DNA of 22,290 nt from JBNKDD01 sp050288085 (GCA_050288085.1 JBNKDD010000062.1:1-22290), one strand, 5' to 3'; shown: positions 9,301 through 16,452, counted from the first letter of the stretch. The notes: generated by a model not told the origin, from the sequence alone. Made by a program: numbers and translations.

Positions 9301-11028
9301 ATTGAAACCGGACAAACACTGCATGTTTTGGAAGGCCATCCTACTTACGTGCTGGGTTTAGCTTTTTCTCCTGACGGCAAGATATTAGCTACCGCCTCAG
9401 AAACGGTACGCCTGTGGGATGTCGAAACCGGGGCACTGCTTATGACCTTTCCGGCAGATAACCCGGATACAGAGGTTATAGAAGGCCACAGTAAATTTGT
9501 CCGGGATGTGATCTTTGATGCGGCAGGCAACTATCTGATCTCCTGCGCCGACGATAATTATGTCCTGGTCTGGGATATTCAAAGAGCAGAAATAGTTCGC
9601 CAGTTTGATGCTGGAGCGGCCATATTCCGCGTCAATCTAAGCCCGGATGAGCATATACTCGTCATGAGTTCTTATGAAAACGATGTGCTTCTGTGGGATT
9701 ATGAAACCGGCAAACAACTGCTTACCATCCGGGGGCATACAGCATCGGTGTATGATGCGCTGTTTACCCCGGACGGCACAGCATTGCTGAGTGTCTCTCA
9801 AGACAAGAGCATCCGCTTATGGAACCCGGAAACGGGGGCGGAGACCTGGCGTTTCATCGGGCCTACAGATCGCGTCTATGATGCTGAGTTTTTGCCCAAT
9901 GGCAGGCAATTCATAACAGCGTCATTTGATGGAACGCTGCGCCTATGGGATATGCAGGCCGATGCCTTCAGCCGCACATTTGAGGGGCATGAAGGTACAG
10001 TTTATAAGGCCATTTTTAATGCCGATGGCACCAGGCTTCTCTCGTCCGGTAACGATCAGACCATTCGGCTGTGGGATGTGAAATCGGGTAAACAGATCCG
10101 TATCTTTGGCCCGGATGATCCTGATACCGAAGCCATCGAAGGCCACAGCCAACTGGTAGCAACGACTACATTTAGCCCGGATGAAAACTATATTCTCTCC
10201 AGTGGTTATGACAACACCATCTGTTTGTGGGATGCAGAGACCGGCGAACTGCTCCGTATTTTTGGCCCGGATGATCCCGACACTCAGGCTATCGAAGGTC
10301 ATGTAGATATCGATGAAAACTACTGGGTCTGGACAGTTGCTTTCAGTTCCGACGGCAAGACTTTCTATTCAGGTGCTGCCGATCAGACTATTATCCGGTG
10401 GGATATCGAAACGGGAAAGATCCTCCACCAGTATATCGGGCACGAAGGGGCCGTCATGGACATTGAATTACTTGACGGTGATAAGCATTTCTTAACTGCA
10501 TCAACGGACAACACTATCAAGCTCTGGGATGCTGAAAGCGGCGAGATAATCCGGGTTTATGAAGGCCATACTGGCTGGGTATGGGATATAGCTTTAAGTC
10601 TCAATGAGAAAACCTTCCTGACCGCGTCCGCAGATAAGAGCTTGATTTTATGGGACTTAGAAACCGGTGATGAAATTCGCCGTTTTGTCGGGCATAATGA
10701 TAGTGTCTTATCTGTAGTTTTTAACAGAGATGAATCATTGGCTATCTCAGCCGGTCGCGATAATCTGGCGATATTGTGGGATGTTCAGACCGGGGAACTA
10801 CTCCGGGAATATACCGGTCATGCTGGCTGGGTGCGTGATGTCAGTTACAATGCTGATCTAGATATATTCGCAACGGCCAGCGGTGATGGGACAATCCGCT
10901 TCTGGCCCATACAGACCTTTGATGAGTTAATCGAATGGACAAAGCAGAATCGCTATGTTCGTGAATTAACCTGCCCGGAGCGAGAAATCTACCGGGTAGA
11001 ACCGTATTGCGATGAACCACAAGAGTGA
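6382..11028 (+). CDS. Ser/Thr protein kinase - nSTAND NTPase - TM - coiled coil - 14 WD40 repeats
   Basis: 1548-residue single-pass membrane signalling protein. Kinase domain ~8-270: Gly loop GVGGFGAVY, Lys41 (AAIKAI), catalytic loop HRDLKPEN with Asp134, DFG Asp152 and an APE motif, all intact. nSTAND-type NTPase from ~286 (NPYKGLRAFEESDADDFYGR) with Walker A GPSGSGKSS (Lys336) and Walker B LLLVIDQFEELF (Asp419). One membrane segment ~748-770, flanked by Arg on the N side, then an Ala/Glu/Gln-rich helix of three 14-residue repeats (~784-825). WD40 repeats ~886-1512: I count 14 strand-end motifs of the LWD type, enough for two seven-bladed propellers. The tail (RELTCPEREIYRVEP) resembles tails I remember from similar Chloroflexi proteins. 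With kinase and NTPase needing ATP in the cytosol, the WD40 part should be outside; I infer ligand sensing there and kinase output inside. The substrate is unknown. No clear ribosome binding site precedes ATG 6382; the GAF histidine kinase follows by 4 bases. Confidence 0.93.
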   Translation: MNDLTGQVIKGYVLRELLGVGGFGAVYRAYQPSIEREAAIKAILPSYVNHPEFIRRFESEARLVAQLEHPYIVPLYDFWREPDGAFLVMRFYPLSLYDYLYENGALTLETAVRLVDQITAALVIAHRNHVIHRDLKPENILLDQYGNAYLSDFGIATYLNQDKDLADGPGFTGSVEYAAPEVLQGQPATRQSDIYSLAYVLHRALSGQSIISEKSVNRWVNHHLSDPLPPHEYIPDDVYKVLQKATTKKPEQRYASVVEFAAELHAALSGERIASESIEIALTPDNPYKGLRAFEESDADDFYGRDALTTHLLEQLVEDVPFNRFLAVVGPSGSGKSSLIKAGLVPSLRQGSISDSDNWYYVEMTPGERPCEKLAAALLSVAINPPPDILQQLQRGSEGFSEVLTAILPPGQELLLVIDQFEELFTLVDNEADLALFLNSLYAAITMPDSQLRVIITLRADYYDRPLEYGDFAKLVRNRTEVVVPLSPSEFEQAILRPAQRVGLEVEPRLVAAITADLRGEPGMLPLLQYTLTELFERREGSKLTLKAYQDSGGVRQALAKRAQELYDGMPESHQQLSRQVFLRMVTLGEGIENARRQVLFSELNAMAPDRTALDIVLDTFSKYRLITFDYDPTTREPTTEIAHDALLREWSQLREWLEESRGDIQMQRSLTTACYEWIDAGRREGFLLTGGRLARFEEWSAESTIALGQDEHQFLQASLDERDRLAVIETERLSREIVLEQRAHSRLQILAVVLAVGIIGAVVLSIVAFNQSNKAEDNRNKAEANQREAEAAQEIAEANQKEAETAQEAAQAAQKEAEAARRESDQNALRSLDTALLSYSQLSLYRDRNADLAIALALEAHDIGSLPEQEYRALSEAAYAPGTRRIFTGHTDWVATLDLSQDGTRVLSGSRDMTMRLWDVETGESLRSFPADDPTTEDIIEGHSKEIRDVALSPDERLAASASIDTTARIWDIETGQTLHVLEGHPTYVLGLAFSPDGKILATASETVRLWDVETGALLMTFPADNPDTEVIEGHSKFVRDVIFDAAGNYLISCADDNYVLVWDIQRAEIVRQFDAGAAIFRVNLSPDEHILVMSSYENDVLLWDYETGKQLLTIRGHTASVYDALFTPDGTALLSVSQDKSIRLWNPETGAETWRFIGPTDRVYDAEFLPNGRQFITASFDGTLRLWDMQADAFSRTFEGHEGTVYKAIFNADGTRLLSSGNDQTIRLWDVKSGKQIRIFGPDDPDTEAIEGHSQLVATTTFSPDENYILSSGYDNTICLWDAETGELLRIFGPDDPDTQAIEGHVDIDENYWVWTVAFSSDGKTFYSGAADQTIIRWDIETGKILHQYIGHEGAVMDIELLDGDKHFLTASTDNTIKLWDAESGEIIRVYEGHTGWVWDIALSLNEKTFLTASADKSLILWDLETGDEIRRFVGHNDSVLSVVFNRDESLAISAGRDNLAILWDVQTGELLREYTGHAGWVRDVSYNADLDIFATASGDGTIRFWPIQTFDELIEWTKQNRYVRELTCPEREIYRVEPYCDEPQE
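8731..8856 (+). repeat. Three 42-base in-frame repeats encoding a helical stalk
   Basis: The units start at 8731, 8773 and 8815. They encode EANQREAEAAQEIA, EANQKEAETAQEAA and QAAQKEAEAARRES, each two heptads long. The first two units share GAAGCGAATCAAA exactly at the start and then diverge mainly at codon third positions. The block lies directly after the membrane segment of the kinase-nSTAND-WD40 protein and probably forms a coiled coil or single helix that spaces the WD40 part from the membrane. Confidence 0.8.
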
Positions 11029-11032
11029 AACT

Positions 11033-12229
11033 ATGGATGCCAATACTATTCTTGAAAGAATCCTGCACCTGAGTTGTCGCATGTCGGAGACTCGTGATCT
11101 TCAACCCCTGCTCATTTATGCTGTCGATGAGGCTTTGGAATTATTTAACGCCGAACATGGTTACCTCGTGATGAAAAATCCAGATGGCAGCCTGGACTTC
11201 CGGGTGAAGCGGGAGCGTAATGGGGGCGAAATCACGGAACCTGAGATCAGCAGCCAGATACTGAATCATGTTTTGGCAGCGGGTGAACCGGTGACATTAG
11301 CCGATGCATTAGAAGACCCGACCTTTGAGACCTCTTCCAGCGTGCGAGCTTTAAATCTGCGCTCAGTAATGTGCGTACCCTTAATTGCTCACAATGACGT
11401 TATCGGCGCGCTTTATCTGGATAATCGTATCGAAACAGGCGTTTTCGGGGAAGCCGAATTGAAGTTCTTGCAGTTATTCGCCAATCAGGCGGCAGTCTCT
11501 ATTGAAAACGCTATCCTGAACGAAAGCCTGGAAGCCCTGGTCCAGGCCCGTACCGCTGAACTGGACGCTTATGCCCACACGGTGGCCCATGATCTAAAAA
11601 GCCCGATATCCCATATTATGGGTTACGCCGATCTTTTAGAAACGAGTTTGAGGGGACTACTTGATGAGGAAGAAACCAGGCAGTCGCTGGATTATATCCT
11701 GGAAAGCAGTCAGAAAGCATGCAATATCATTGACGAGCTGCTTTTGCTGTCAACAGTTCGGAAACAAACCCAGATACATTCCATGACAGTAGATATTGCT
11801 AAAACGGTTGAGGGGGCACAAAATCGTCTGGTCAGTGCGATCAGGGATTCTCAAGCTAGTATTGCCGGGCCTGAAACCTGGCCGGAGGTTGTTGGGTATG
11901 CCCCGTGGATTGAAGAAGTCTGGGTTAACTACATTAGCAATGCCATTAAATATGGGGGCAAACCACCGAAGATTGAATTGGGGGCGGAGCGCCAACCCGA
12001 TAATCATATCCGTTTCTGGGTGTGGGACAATGGTGAAGGCATTCCCTCTGAAAAAATTGAACATCTATTTGTCGAATTTACGCGATTAGATACAGCCCGT
12101 GCTCAGGGGCATGGGTTGGGGTTATCAATTGTCCGGCGCATTGTCGAACGCCTGGGTGGGCAGGTCGGCGTAGAGAGTGCGAGCGGTGAGGGCAGCACTT
12201 TCTGGTTTACACTACCTGCGACAGAATAA
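11033..12229 (+). CDS. GAF-domain sensor histidine kinase
   Basis: Soluble histidine kinase of 398 residues with no membrane segment. A GAF domain (~15-165) includes VMCVPLIAHNDVIGALYLDN and ends in the usual LFANQAAVSIENA helix. A short coiled linker (ALVQARTAELDAYAHTVAHD) leads to the HisKA motif with His186 in AHDLKSPISH, followed by HATPase with N box (NYISNAIKYGG), DNGEGI and GHGLGLSIV. The kinase core looks active. It has no receiver or DNA-binding domain, and no response regulator lies nearby. I chose ATG 11033 (AAGAG-like site about 7 bases upstream); ATG 11012 in the same frame would add 7 residues and overlap the preceding gene by 17 bases and has no ribosome binding site that I can see. 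Close packing behind the kinase-nSTAND-WD40 gene implies cotranscription and suggests that the two kinases serve one pathway. Confidence 0.92.
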   Translation: MDANTILERILHLSCRMSETRDLQPLLIYAVDEALELFNAEHGYLVMKNPDGSLDFRVKRERNGGEITEPEISSQILNHVLAAGEPVTLADALEDPTFETSSSVRALNLRSVMCVPLIAHNDVIGALYLDNRIETGVFGEAELKFLQLFANQAAVSIENAILNESLEALVQARTAELDAYAHTVAHDLKSPISHIMGYADLLETSLRGLLDEEETRQSLDYILESSQKACNIIDELLLLSTVRKQTQIHSMTVDIAKTVEGAQNRLVSAIRDSQASIAGPETWPEVVGYAPWIEEVWVNYISNAIKYGGKPPKIELGAERQPDNHIRFWVWDNGEGIPSEKIEHLFVEFTRLDTARAQGHGLGLSIVRRIVERLGGQVGVESASGEGSTFWFTLPATE

Positions 12230-12404
12230 TCAACCATCTCTCAGTATATCCCTTAGTTTAACGAATCACCCCGCATCACATCGGCGTATCTCCGCATGCA
12301 CCCCATGTATAGAATCAGACAGCAGGGTTGATAGGCTATCTTAAAATCGCATACAATAAAATAAGGTCAGCATCACCCGATGAGTTCTGCCAGGAGCATC
12401 TTGA
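12230..12404 (+). other. Intergenic region before the mutase gene
   Basis: These 175 bases hold the promoter candidate at 12328-12357 and the ribosome binding site AGGAG (12392-12396), 8 bases before the mutase ATG. I see no strong terminator hairpin for the histidine kinase upstream and no small gene. Confidence 0.5.
12328..12357 (+). promoter_or_regulatory. Sigma70-type promoter candidate for the acyl-CoA mutase gene
   Basis: TTGATA (12328-12333, 5 of 6) and TACAAT (12352-12357, 5 of 6) are separated by 18 bases. Transcription would start near 12364, leaving a leader of about 40 bases with the AGGAG ribosome binding site of the mutase. This is the best-matching promoter candidate in the window and uses the same -10 hexamer as the one at 1149-1154. 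Confidence 0.5.
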
Positions 12405-14084
12405 ATGATCGACAAAAAACACGTCATCGATACCGCTGCCGAACAAGATCGATGGAAAGACACCACTCTGAAGAATACGCTTGATAAGCACCCGGAGCGG
12501 CGCGATGAGTTTATCACCGCATCCAGTGTCCCGATTGATCGGCTGTATACTCCCACCGATCTCCCCGACTTCGATTACATAAATGAACTCGGCTTCCCCG
12601 GCGAATTCCCGTATACACGTGGGATACATGCGACCATGCACCGGGGACGCCTGTGGACAATGCGGATGTTTGCGGGGTTTGGTTCTGCTGAGGAAACCAA
12701 CAAACGGTTCAAATACTTACTTGAACAAGGGAATATGGGCCTGTCGGTGGCCTTTGACCTGCCCACGCTGATGGGCTATGACTCGGATGCGCCTGAAGCG
12801 CTGGGTGAGTTCGGCAAATGTGGGGTGGCGATATCTTCGCTCAAGGATATGGAAATCCTGTTTGACGGTATTCCGATGGGTGAAGTCTCGACCAGCATGA
12901 CGATCAACTCTCCAGCGGCCATCATCTGGGCGATGTATATCGCTGCCGCCGAAAATCAGGGCTGCGACCGGTCGCAGCTGCGCGGCACGATTCAGAACGA
13001 TATCCTCAAGGAATTTATCGCTCAAAAAGAGTATATCTTCCCGCCGGAACCTTCGATGAAGTTGGTGACCGACACTATCGAGTTTGGTACGCAGAAGATG
13101 CCCAACTGGAATACGATCAGCATCAGCGGCTACCATATCCGCGAGGCCGGGTCGACTGCCGCCCAGGAACTCGCCTTCACGCTGGCCGACGGATTCGAGT
13201 ATGTCCGGTGGGCGATTGAACGAGGACTAGACGTTGATGCGTTTGCGCCGCGACTGAGCTTTTTCTTCAATGCCCATAATGACTTTTTTGAGGAGATCGC
13301 CAAGTACCGAGCCGCTCGCCGCATCTGGGCCAGGGTAATGCAGGATAAATTCAGGGCGAAGCAGGAACGCTCGCTGCTGATGCGCTTCCATACGCAGACG
13401 GCGGGTGTCACCCTGACAGCCCAACAGCCGGAGATCAACGTGGTGCGGGTGGCGCTCCAGGCAATGGCGGCGGTGCTCGGTGGGACTCAATCGCTGCACA
13501 CTAACAGTCTCGATGAGGCATTAGCGCTGCCCTCTGAAGAAGCGGCTACTATCGCGCTGCGCACCCAGCAGATCATCGCCCATGAAACCGGCGTGACCAA
13601 TACCATCGATCCATTGGGTGGCTCCTACTTCGTCGAAGCGCAGACTCGCCGGATCGAAGCTGAAGCCTACGACTACTTCAAGCGAATCGATGACCTGGGC
13701 GGGATGCTCCCGGCGATTGAAATTGGGTTCTTCCAGCGGGAGATCTCAGAAGCGGCCTATCGCTACCAACGCGAGATCGACGAGCGGAAGCGATTGATCG
13801 TCGGGGTGAATGAGCATGTCGATGAAGCACCGTTAAGCATACCCTTGTTGGAGATGGACCCACAGGGTTACCAACGTCAGGTCGCCCGGTTGGAGAAACT
13901 GCGAGCCGAACGAGATAACGAGGCGTTGGGATCAACGTTGAAAGCGATTGAGGAAACTGCGAAGAAGGGCGAGAATCTGATGCCCGGCCTGATCAATGCG
14001 GTGAAAGCGTATGCTACGCTAGGCGAGATCACCGATGTGCTGCGCCGGGTGTACGGGACTTATCAGGAACCGGCGTGGATATAA
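12405..14084 (+). CDS. B12-dependent acyl-CoA mutase large subunit, isobutyryl-CoA-mutase-type active site
   Basis: 559-residue catalytic (TIM-barrel) subunit of the methylmalonyl-CoA mutase family. Family landmarks include FDLPTLMGYDSD, TIQNDILKEF, ISGYHIREAGS, LSFFFNAHNDF, LGGTQSLHTNS and DPLGGSYFVEA. It stops before a cobalamin-binding domain, so the B12 domain must be a separate small subunit, not in this window. The numbering runs level with the Propionibacterium mutase: His244 (GYH) is present, but position 89 is Phe (WTMRMFAGF) instead of Tyr and position 207 is Gln (IAQKEY) instead of Arg. In the literature Tyr89/Arg207 hold the methylmalonyl carboxylate, while Phe/Gln define isobutyryl-CoA mutase. 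I therefore infer a non-carboxylated acyl-CoA substrate such as isobutyryl-/butyryl-CoA. Automatic labels will probably say methylmalonyl-CoA mutase. Start: AGGAG 8 bases upstream of ATG 12405. No metallochaperone gene is nearby. Confidence 0.9.
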   Translation: MIDKKHVIDTAAEQDRWKDTTLKNTLDKHPERRDEFITASSVPIDRLYTPTDLPDFDYINELGFPGEFPYTRGIHATMHRGRLWTMRMFAGFGSAEETNKRFKYLLEQGNMGLSVAFDLPTLMGYDSDAPEALGEFGKCGVAISSLKDMEILFDGIPMGEVSTSMTINSPAAIIWAMYIAAAENQGCDRSQLRGTIQNDILKEFIAQKEYIFPPEPSMKLVTDTIEFGTQKMPNWNTISISGYHIREAGSTAAQELAFTLADGFEYVRWAIERGLDVDAFAPRLSFFFNAHNDFFEEIAKYRAARRIWARVMQDKFRAKQERSLLMRFHTQTAGVTLTAQQPEINVVRVALQAMAAVLGGTQSLHTNSLDEALALPSEEAATIALRTQQIIAHETGVTNTIDPLGGSYFVEAQTRRIEAEAYDYFKRIDDLGGMLPAIEIGFFQREISEAAYRYQREIDERKRLIVGVNEHVDEAPLSIPLLEMDPQGYQRQVARLEKLRAERDNEALGSTLKAIEETAKKGENLMPGLINAVKAYATLGEITDVLRRVYGTYQEPAWI

Positions 14085-14099
14085 TATAAACTCGCCATT

Positions 14100-14128
14100 T
14101 TGCCGAAGATTTATGCACGGGCTATAAT
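14100..14128 (+). promoter_or_regulatory. Sigma70-type promoter candidate for the penicillin-binding protein gene
   Basis: TTGCCG (14100-14105, 4 of 6) and a perfect TATAAT (14123-14128) are separated by 17 bases, starting 16 bases after the mutase stop codon. Transcription would start near 14135, just ahead of the GC-rich hairpin at 14142-14174, so the hairpin would lie in the mRNA leader. Confidence 0.48.
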
Positions 14129-14141
14129 CGGCGCAATCTCA

Positions 14142-14174
14142 GGGGGCCGGGCACTCCATTTCTTACCGGCCTCC
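14142..14174 (+). promoter_or_regulatory. GC-rich leader hairpin upstream of the penicillin-binding protein gene
   Basis: GGGGGCCGG (14142-14150) pairs with CCGGCCTCC (14166-14174) over nine positions, with one G-U pair, around a 15-base loop. It is followed by TGTGTTGTATGT, which is U-rich but not a clean U-run. It lies between the promoter candidate and the start codon, so it could be an attenuator, an mRNA-stabilising leader structure, or a weak terminator for the mutase gene. I cannot assign it to a known riboswitch or protein-binding leader. Confidence 0.4.
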
Positions 14175-14223
14175 TGTGTTGTATGTACCACCGGTAAAAT
14201 TCAGGTACAGGTGTAGGATGATG

Positions 14224-16452
14224 ATGAAGTATCGACTATTTGCGCTTGTTTTGATTGCTGCTTTGAGCTTGAGTGGGTGTGGTATTCTACCCAACAATAA
14301 TGACCCCGATGTTCCCACGCCTGCTCCAACGGAAGACCTCAGCGGGCCGGATGGCGTGGCGCAGGCTTTCCTCAATGCCTGGACACAGGGGAATTATTCA
14401 GGCATGTACAGCTTGCTCTCGCCTAACAGCCAGGCTGAATATTCAGAGACGGAATTTATAGACACTTATACCAGCACTGCCAACACCATGTCTCTGATTG
14501 ACCTGCAAGTCGTCCCAATGGCTATCTTGCAGGAGACATCAGAAAGTGCCCTTTTCGCTTTTAAGGTCACTTACAATACAACGATTCTCGGCAGTATTGA
14601 GGAAGAAATCTCGATGCCCCTGGTCTATGAGAATAGCCGGTGGGGGGTATCGTGGAGTCCCGGCCTGATCTTCGACGAGCTCTCCAAAGGGTCAACCCTT
14701 CAACTGGAATCCGAATCGCCGTCGCGAGCCAATATCTATGATCGTAATGGGTTGTGGCTGGTGTCTGCCAATGCAGAGGCCATCACTCTCCAGATTGTCC
14801 CTGGGCAGGTCAGCGATGACTATGAGGGTCAAATGCTGGATATGCTCAGCCAAATGTTGCGTATCCCCCCTAATGATATTCGCAAGAATTATGAGGGCCT
14901 GCCAGAAGATTGGTATGTGGCATTAGGAGACGTTGACCTCGAAACCTTCAACGAATTCCGAAACGAATTCTATAGTTATCCCGGCCTGGATGCTTACGAA
15001 AAGAACGGTCGCCGGTACTACTACTCGCTAGCTCCGCACATTATGGGACACACCGGGTATATTCCGGTGGAGAAATTAGAAGAGTATCAGGCACTCGGCT
15101 ATCAGGGTGGAGAGATCGTCGGCCTCAGCGGATTAGAACTCTGGGGAGAAGAATACCTCGCCGGTAAAAAGGGTGGAGTTCTGGGTGCGTATACCGTTAG
15201 CGGTATCTACCTTGAAGTGGCCGCATCAGAGCCACAGCCAGCACAGAGTATTTACACTACCCTGGATCGCGATTTACAAACTATCGTACAGGACGCCGTT
15301 GAGGAGGCTTATCGCTATTCGGCTTCAACCTGGGCTCCGACCTCGCATGGGGCGGCTGTGGTCGTGATGGATGTCAACAATGGGGACATCCTTGCCGCAG
15401 CCAGTTATCCAAGTTTTGACCCCAATGTGCTCAACCCTAACAATAACCATCCGCTCGCTACAGAAGGATATTTACAAGATCTTGCCTCAGACCCCGATAC
15501 ACCCTTCCTCAACCGTGTGTCACAGGGACAATATCCGCCCGGCTCCGTGTGGAAAATAGTCTCAATGGCGACTGCTCTTGAGAGCGGCGTCCTTGAGCCT
15601 GACTCGCTATATACCTGCACCGGCGTCTGGGATGGGCTTGGGCCTGAAAATCTTCGCTATGATTGGAAAGAAGATGGACACGGTACGCTCACGTTGGTCG
15701 AGGGTCTGACAGCCTCCTGTAACCCTTACTTTTATCAGATAGGCTACCTGACCGGTCAGCAGGATTTCAACCTGATTCCTAACTATGCCCACGAGTTTGG
15801 GTTTGGAACTGATCAGGGGTTCTTGCTGCCGGAGGAACCGGGGTTTGTCCCGACAACGGAAACGATCATGCAATCCTCCGGGCATCAATGGACTATTGCT
15901 GATAGTGTCAACGTTGCGATTGGACAGGGAGACGTGCAGGTTACCCCGCTCCAGATTGTCACCATGATCTCGGCTATCGCTAATGGCGGGACACTCTACC
16001 GTCCGCAGATAGTAGATCGGATCGGGCTGATAGGAGAAGAACCAACGGTCGTTTATGAACCGGAGATCACCGGGTCACTGCCTGTTTCGGAAGAGCATCT
16101 GGATGCTATTCGCCAGGGCATGAGGGGGGTAGCCTCCAATATCGAAATAGGTACGGCTGAGGGTAGAATCGGCGGCATGCAAATAGCTGTGGCGGGCAAA
16201 ACCGGCACGGCACAGGTTCCGCTCCCCGGCACACCGCCGCATGCCTGGTTTGCAGGGTATGCGCCTTTCGATGACCCAGAGATCGCAGTGGTGGTACTTG
16301 TCGAAAATTCTGGACAGGGATCGGATGTAGCTTCTCCGATCTTCCGCCGGATTGTTGAAGAGTACTACGGCCTGCGAGTATTCCACTACCCCAACGATTG
16401 GGCTAATCCGGACCTATTCAACTTCGTGACAGACAGTGAGGCTGTCCAGTAG
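14224..16452 (+). CDS. Class B penicillin-binding protein (transpeptidase) with MecA_N-like domain, lipoprotein signal
   Basis: D,D-transpeptidase of peptidoglycan synthesis, about 742 residues, extracytoplasmic. The N-terminus (MKYRLFALVLIAALSLSGCG) is a lipoprotein signal with lipobox LSGC (Cys19), followed by a Pro/Thr linker. Residues ~42-150 (GPDGVAQAFLNAWTQGNY...) resemble the NTF2-like MecA_N domain; ~168-325 is the dimerisation/pedestal region (RANIYDRNGLWL); ~350-715 is the transpeptidase with SxxK Ser441-Lys444 (PPGSVWKI), SxN Ser498-Cys-Asn500 and KTG from Lys659 (AGKTGTAQ), so it should be active. It has no transglycosylase domain and would need a SEDS or class A partner. Three ATGs occur in a row (14218, 14221, 14224); AGG at 14215-14217 is best spaced for the last. 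A GTG frame start at 14176 lies inside the leader hairpin region and would spoil the signal peptide. The gene is preceded by its own promoter candidate and ends at a strong hairpin terminator. Confidence 0.93.
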   Translation: MKYRLFALVLIAALSLSGCGILPNNNDPDVPTPAPTEDLSGPDGVAQAFLNAWTQGNYSGMYSLLSPNSQAEYSETEFIDTYTSTANTMSLIDLQVVPMAILQETSESALFAFKVTYNTTILGSIEEEISMPLVYENSRWGVSWSPGLIFDELSKGSTLQLESESPSRANIYDRNGLWLVSANAEAITLQIVPGQVSDDYEGQMLDMLSQMLRIPPNDIRKNYEGLPEDWYVALGDVDLETFNEFRNEFYSYPGLDAYEKNGRRYYYSLAPHIMGHTGYIPVEKLEEYQALGYQGGEIVGLSGLELWGEEYLAGKKGGVLGAYTVSGIYLEVAASEPQPAQSIYTTLDRDLQTIVQDAVEEAYRYSASTWAPTSHGAAVVVMDVNNGDILAAASYPSFDPNVLNPNNNHPLATEGYLQDLASDPDTPFLNRVSQGQYPPGSVWKIVSMATALESGVLEPDSLYTCTGVWDGLGPENLRYDWKEDGHGTLTLVEGLTASCNPYFYQIGYLTGQQDFNLIPNYAHEFGFGTDQGFLLPEEPGFVPTTETIMQSSGHQWTIADSVNVAIGQGDVQVTPLQIVTMISAIANGGTLYRPQIVDRIGLIGEEPTVVYEPEITGSLPVSEEHLDAIRQGMRGVASNIEIGTAEGRIGGMQIAVAGKTGTAQVPLPGTPPHAWFAGYAPFDDPEIAVVVLVENSGQGSDVASPIFRRIVEEYYGLRVFHYPNDWANPDLFNFVTDSEAVQ

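Noticed and set aside
9037..10914. Periodic DNA in the WD40 region as a CRISPR array or satellite
   Set aside because: The periodicity is in protein-coding WD40 units with diverged DNA, in one open frame, and has no constant repeat/unique spacer pattern.
14176..14223. GTG start at 14176 for the penicillin-binding protein
   Set aside because: It lies beside the leader hairpin, has no ribosome binding site, and would put 16 polar/basic residues before a good lipoprotein signal peptide.
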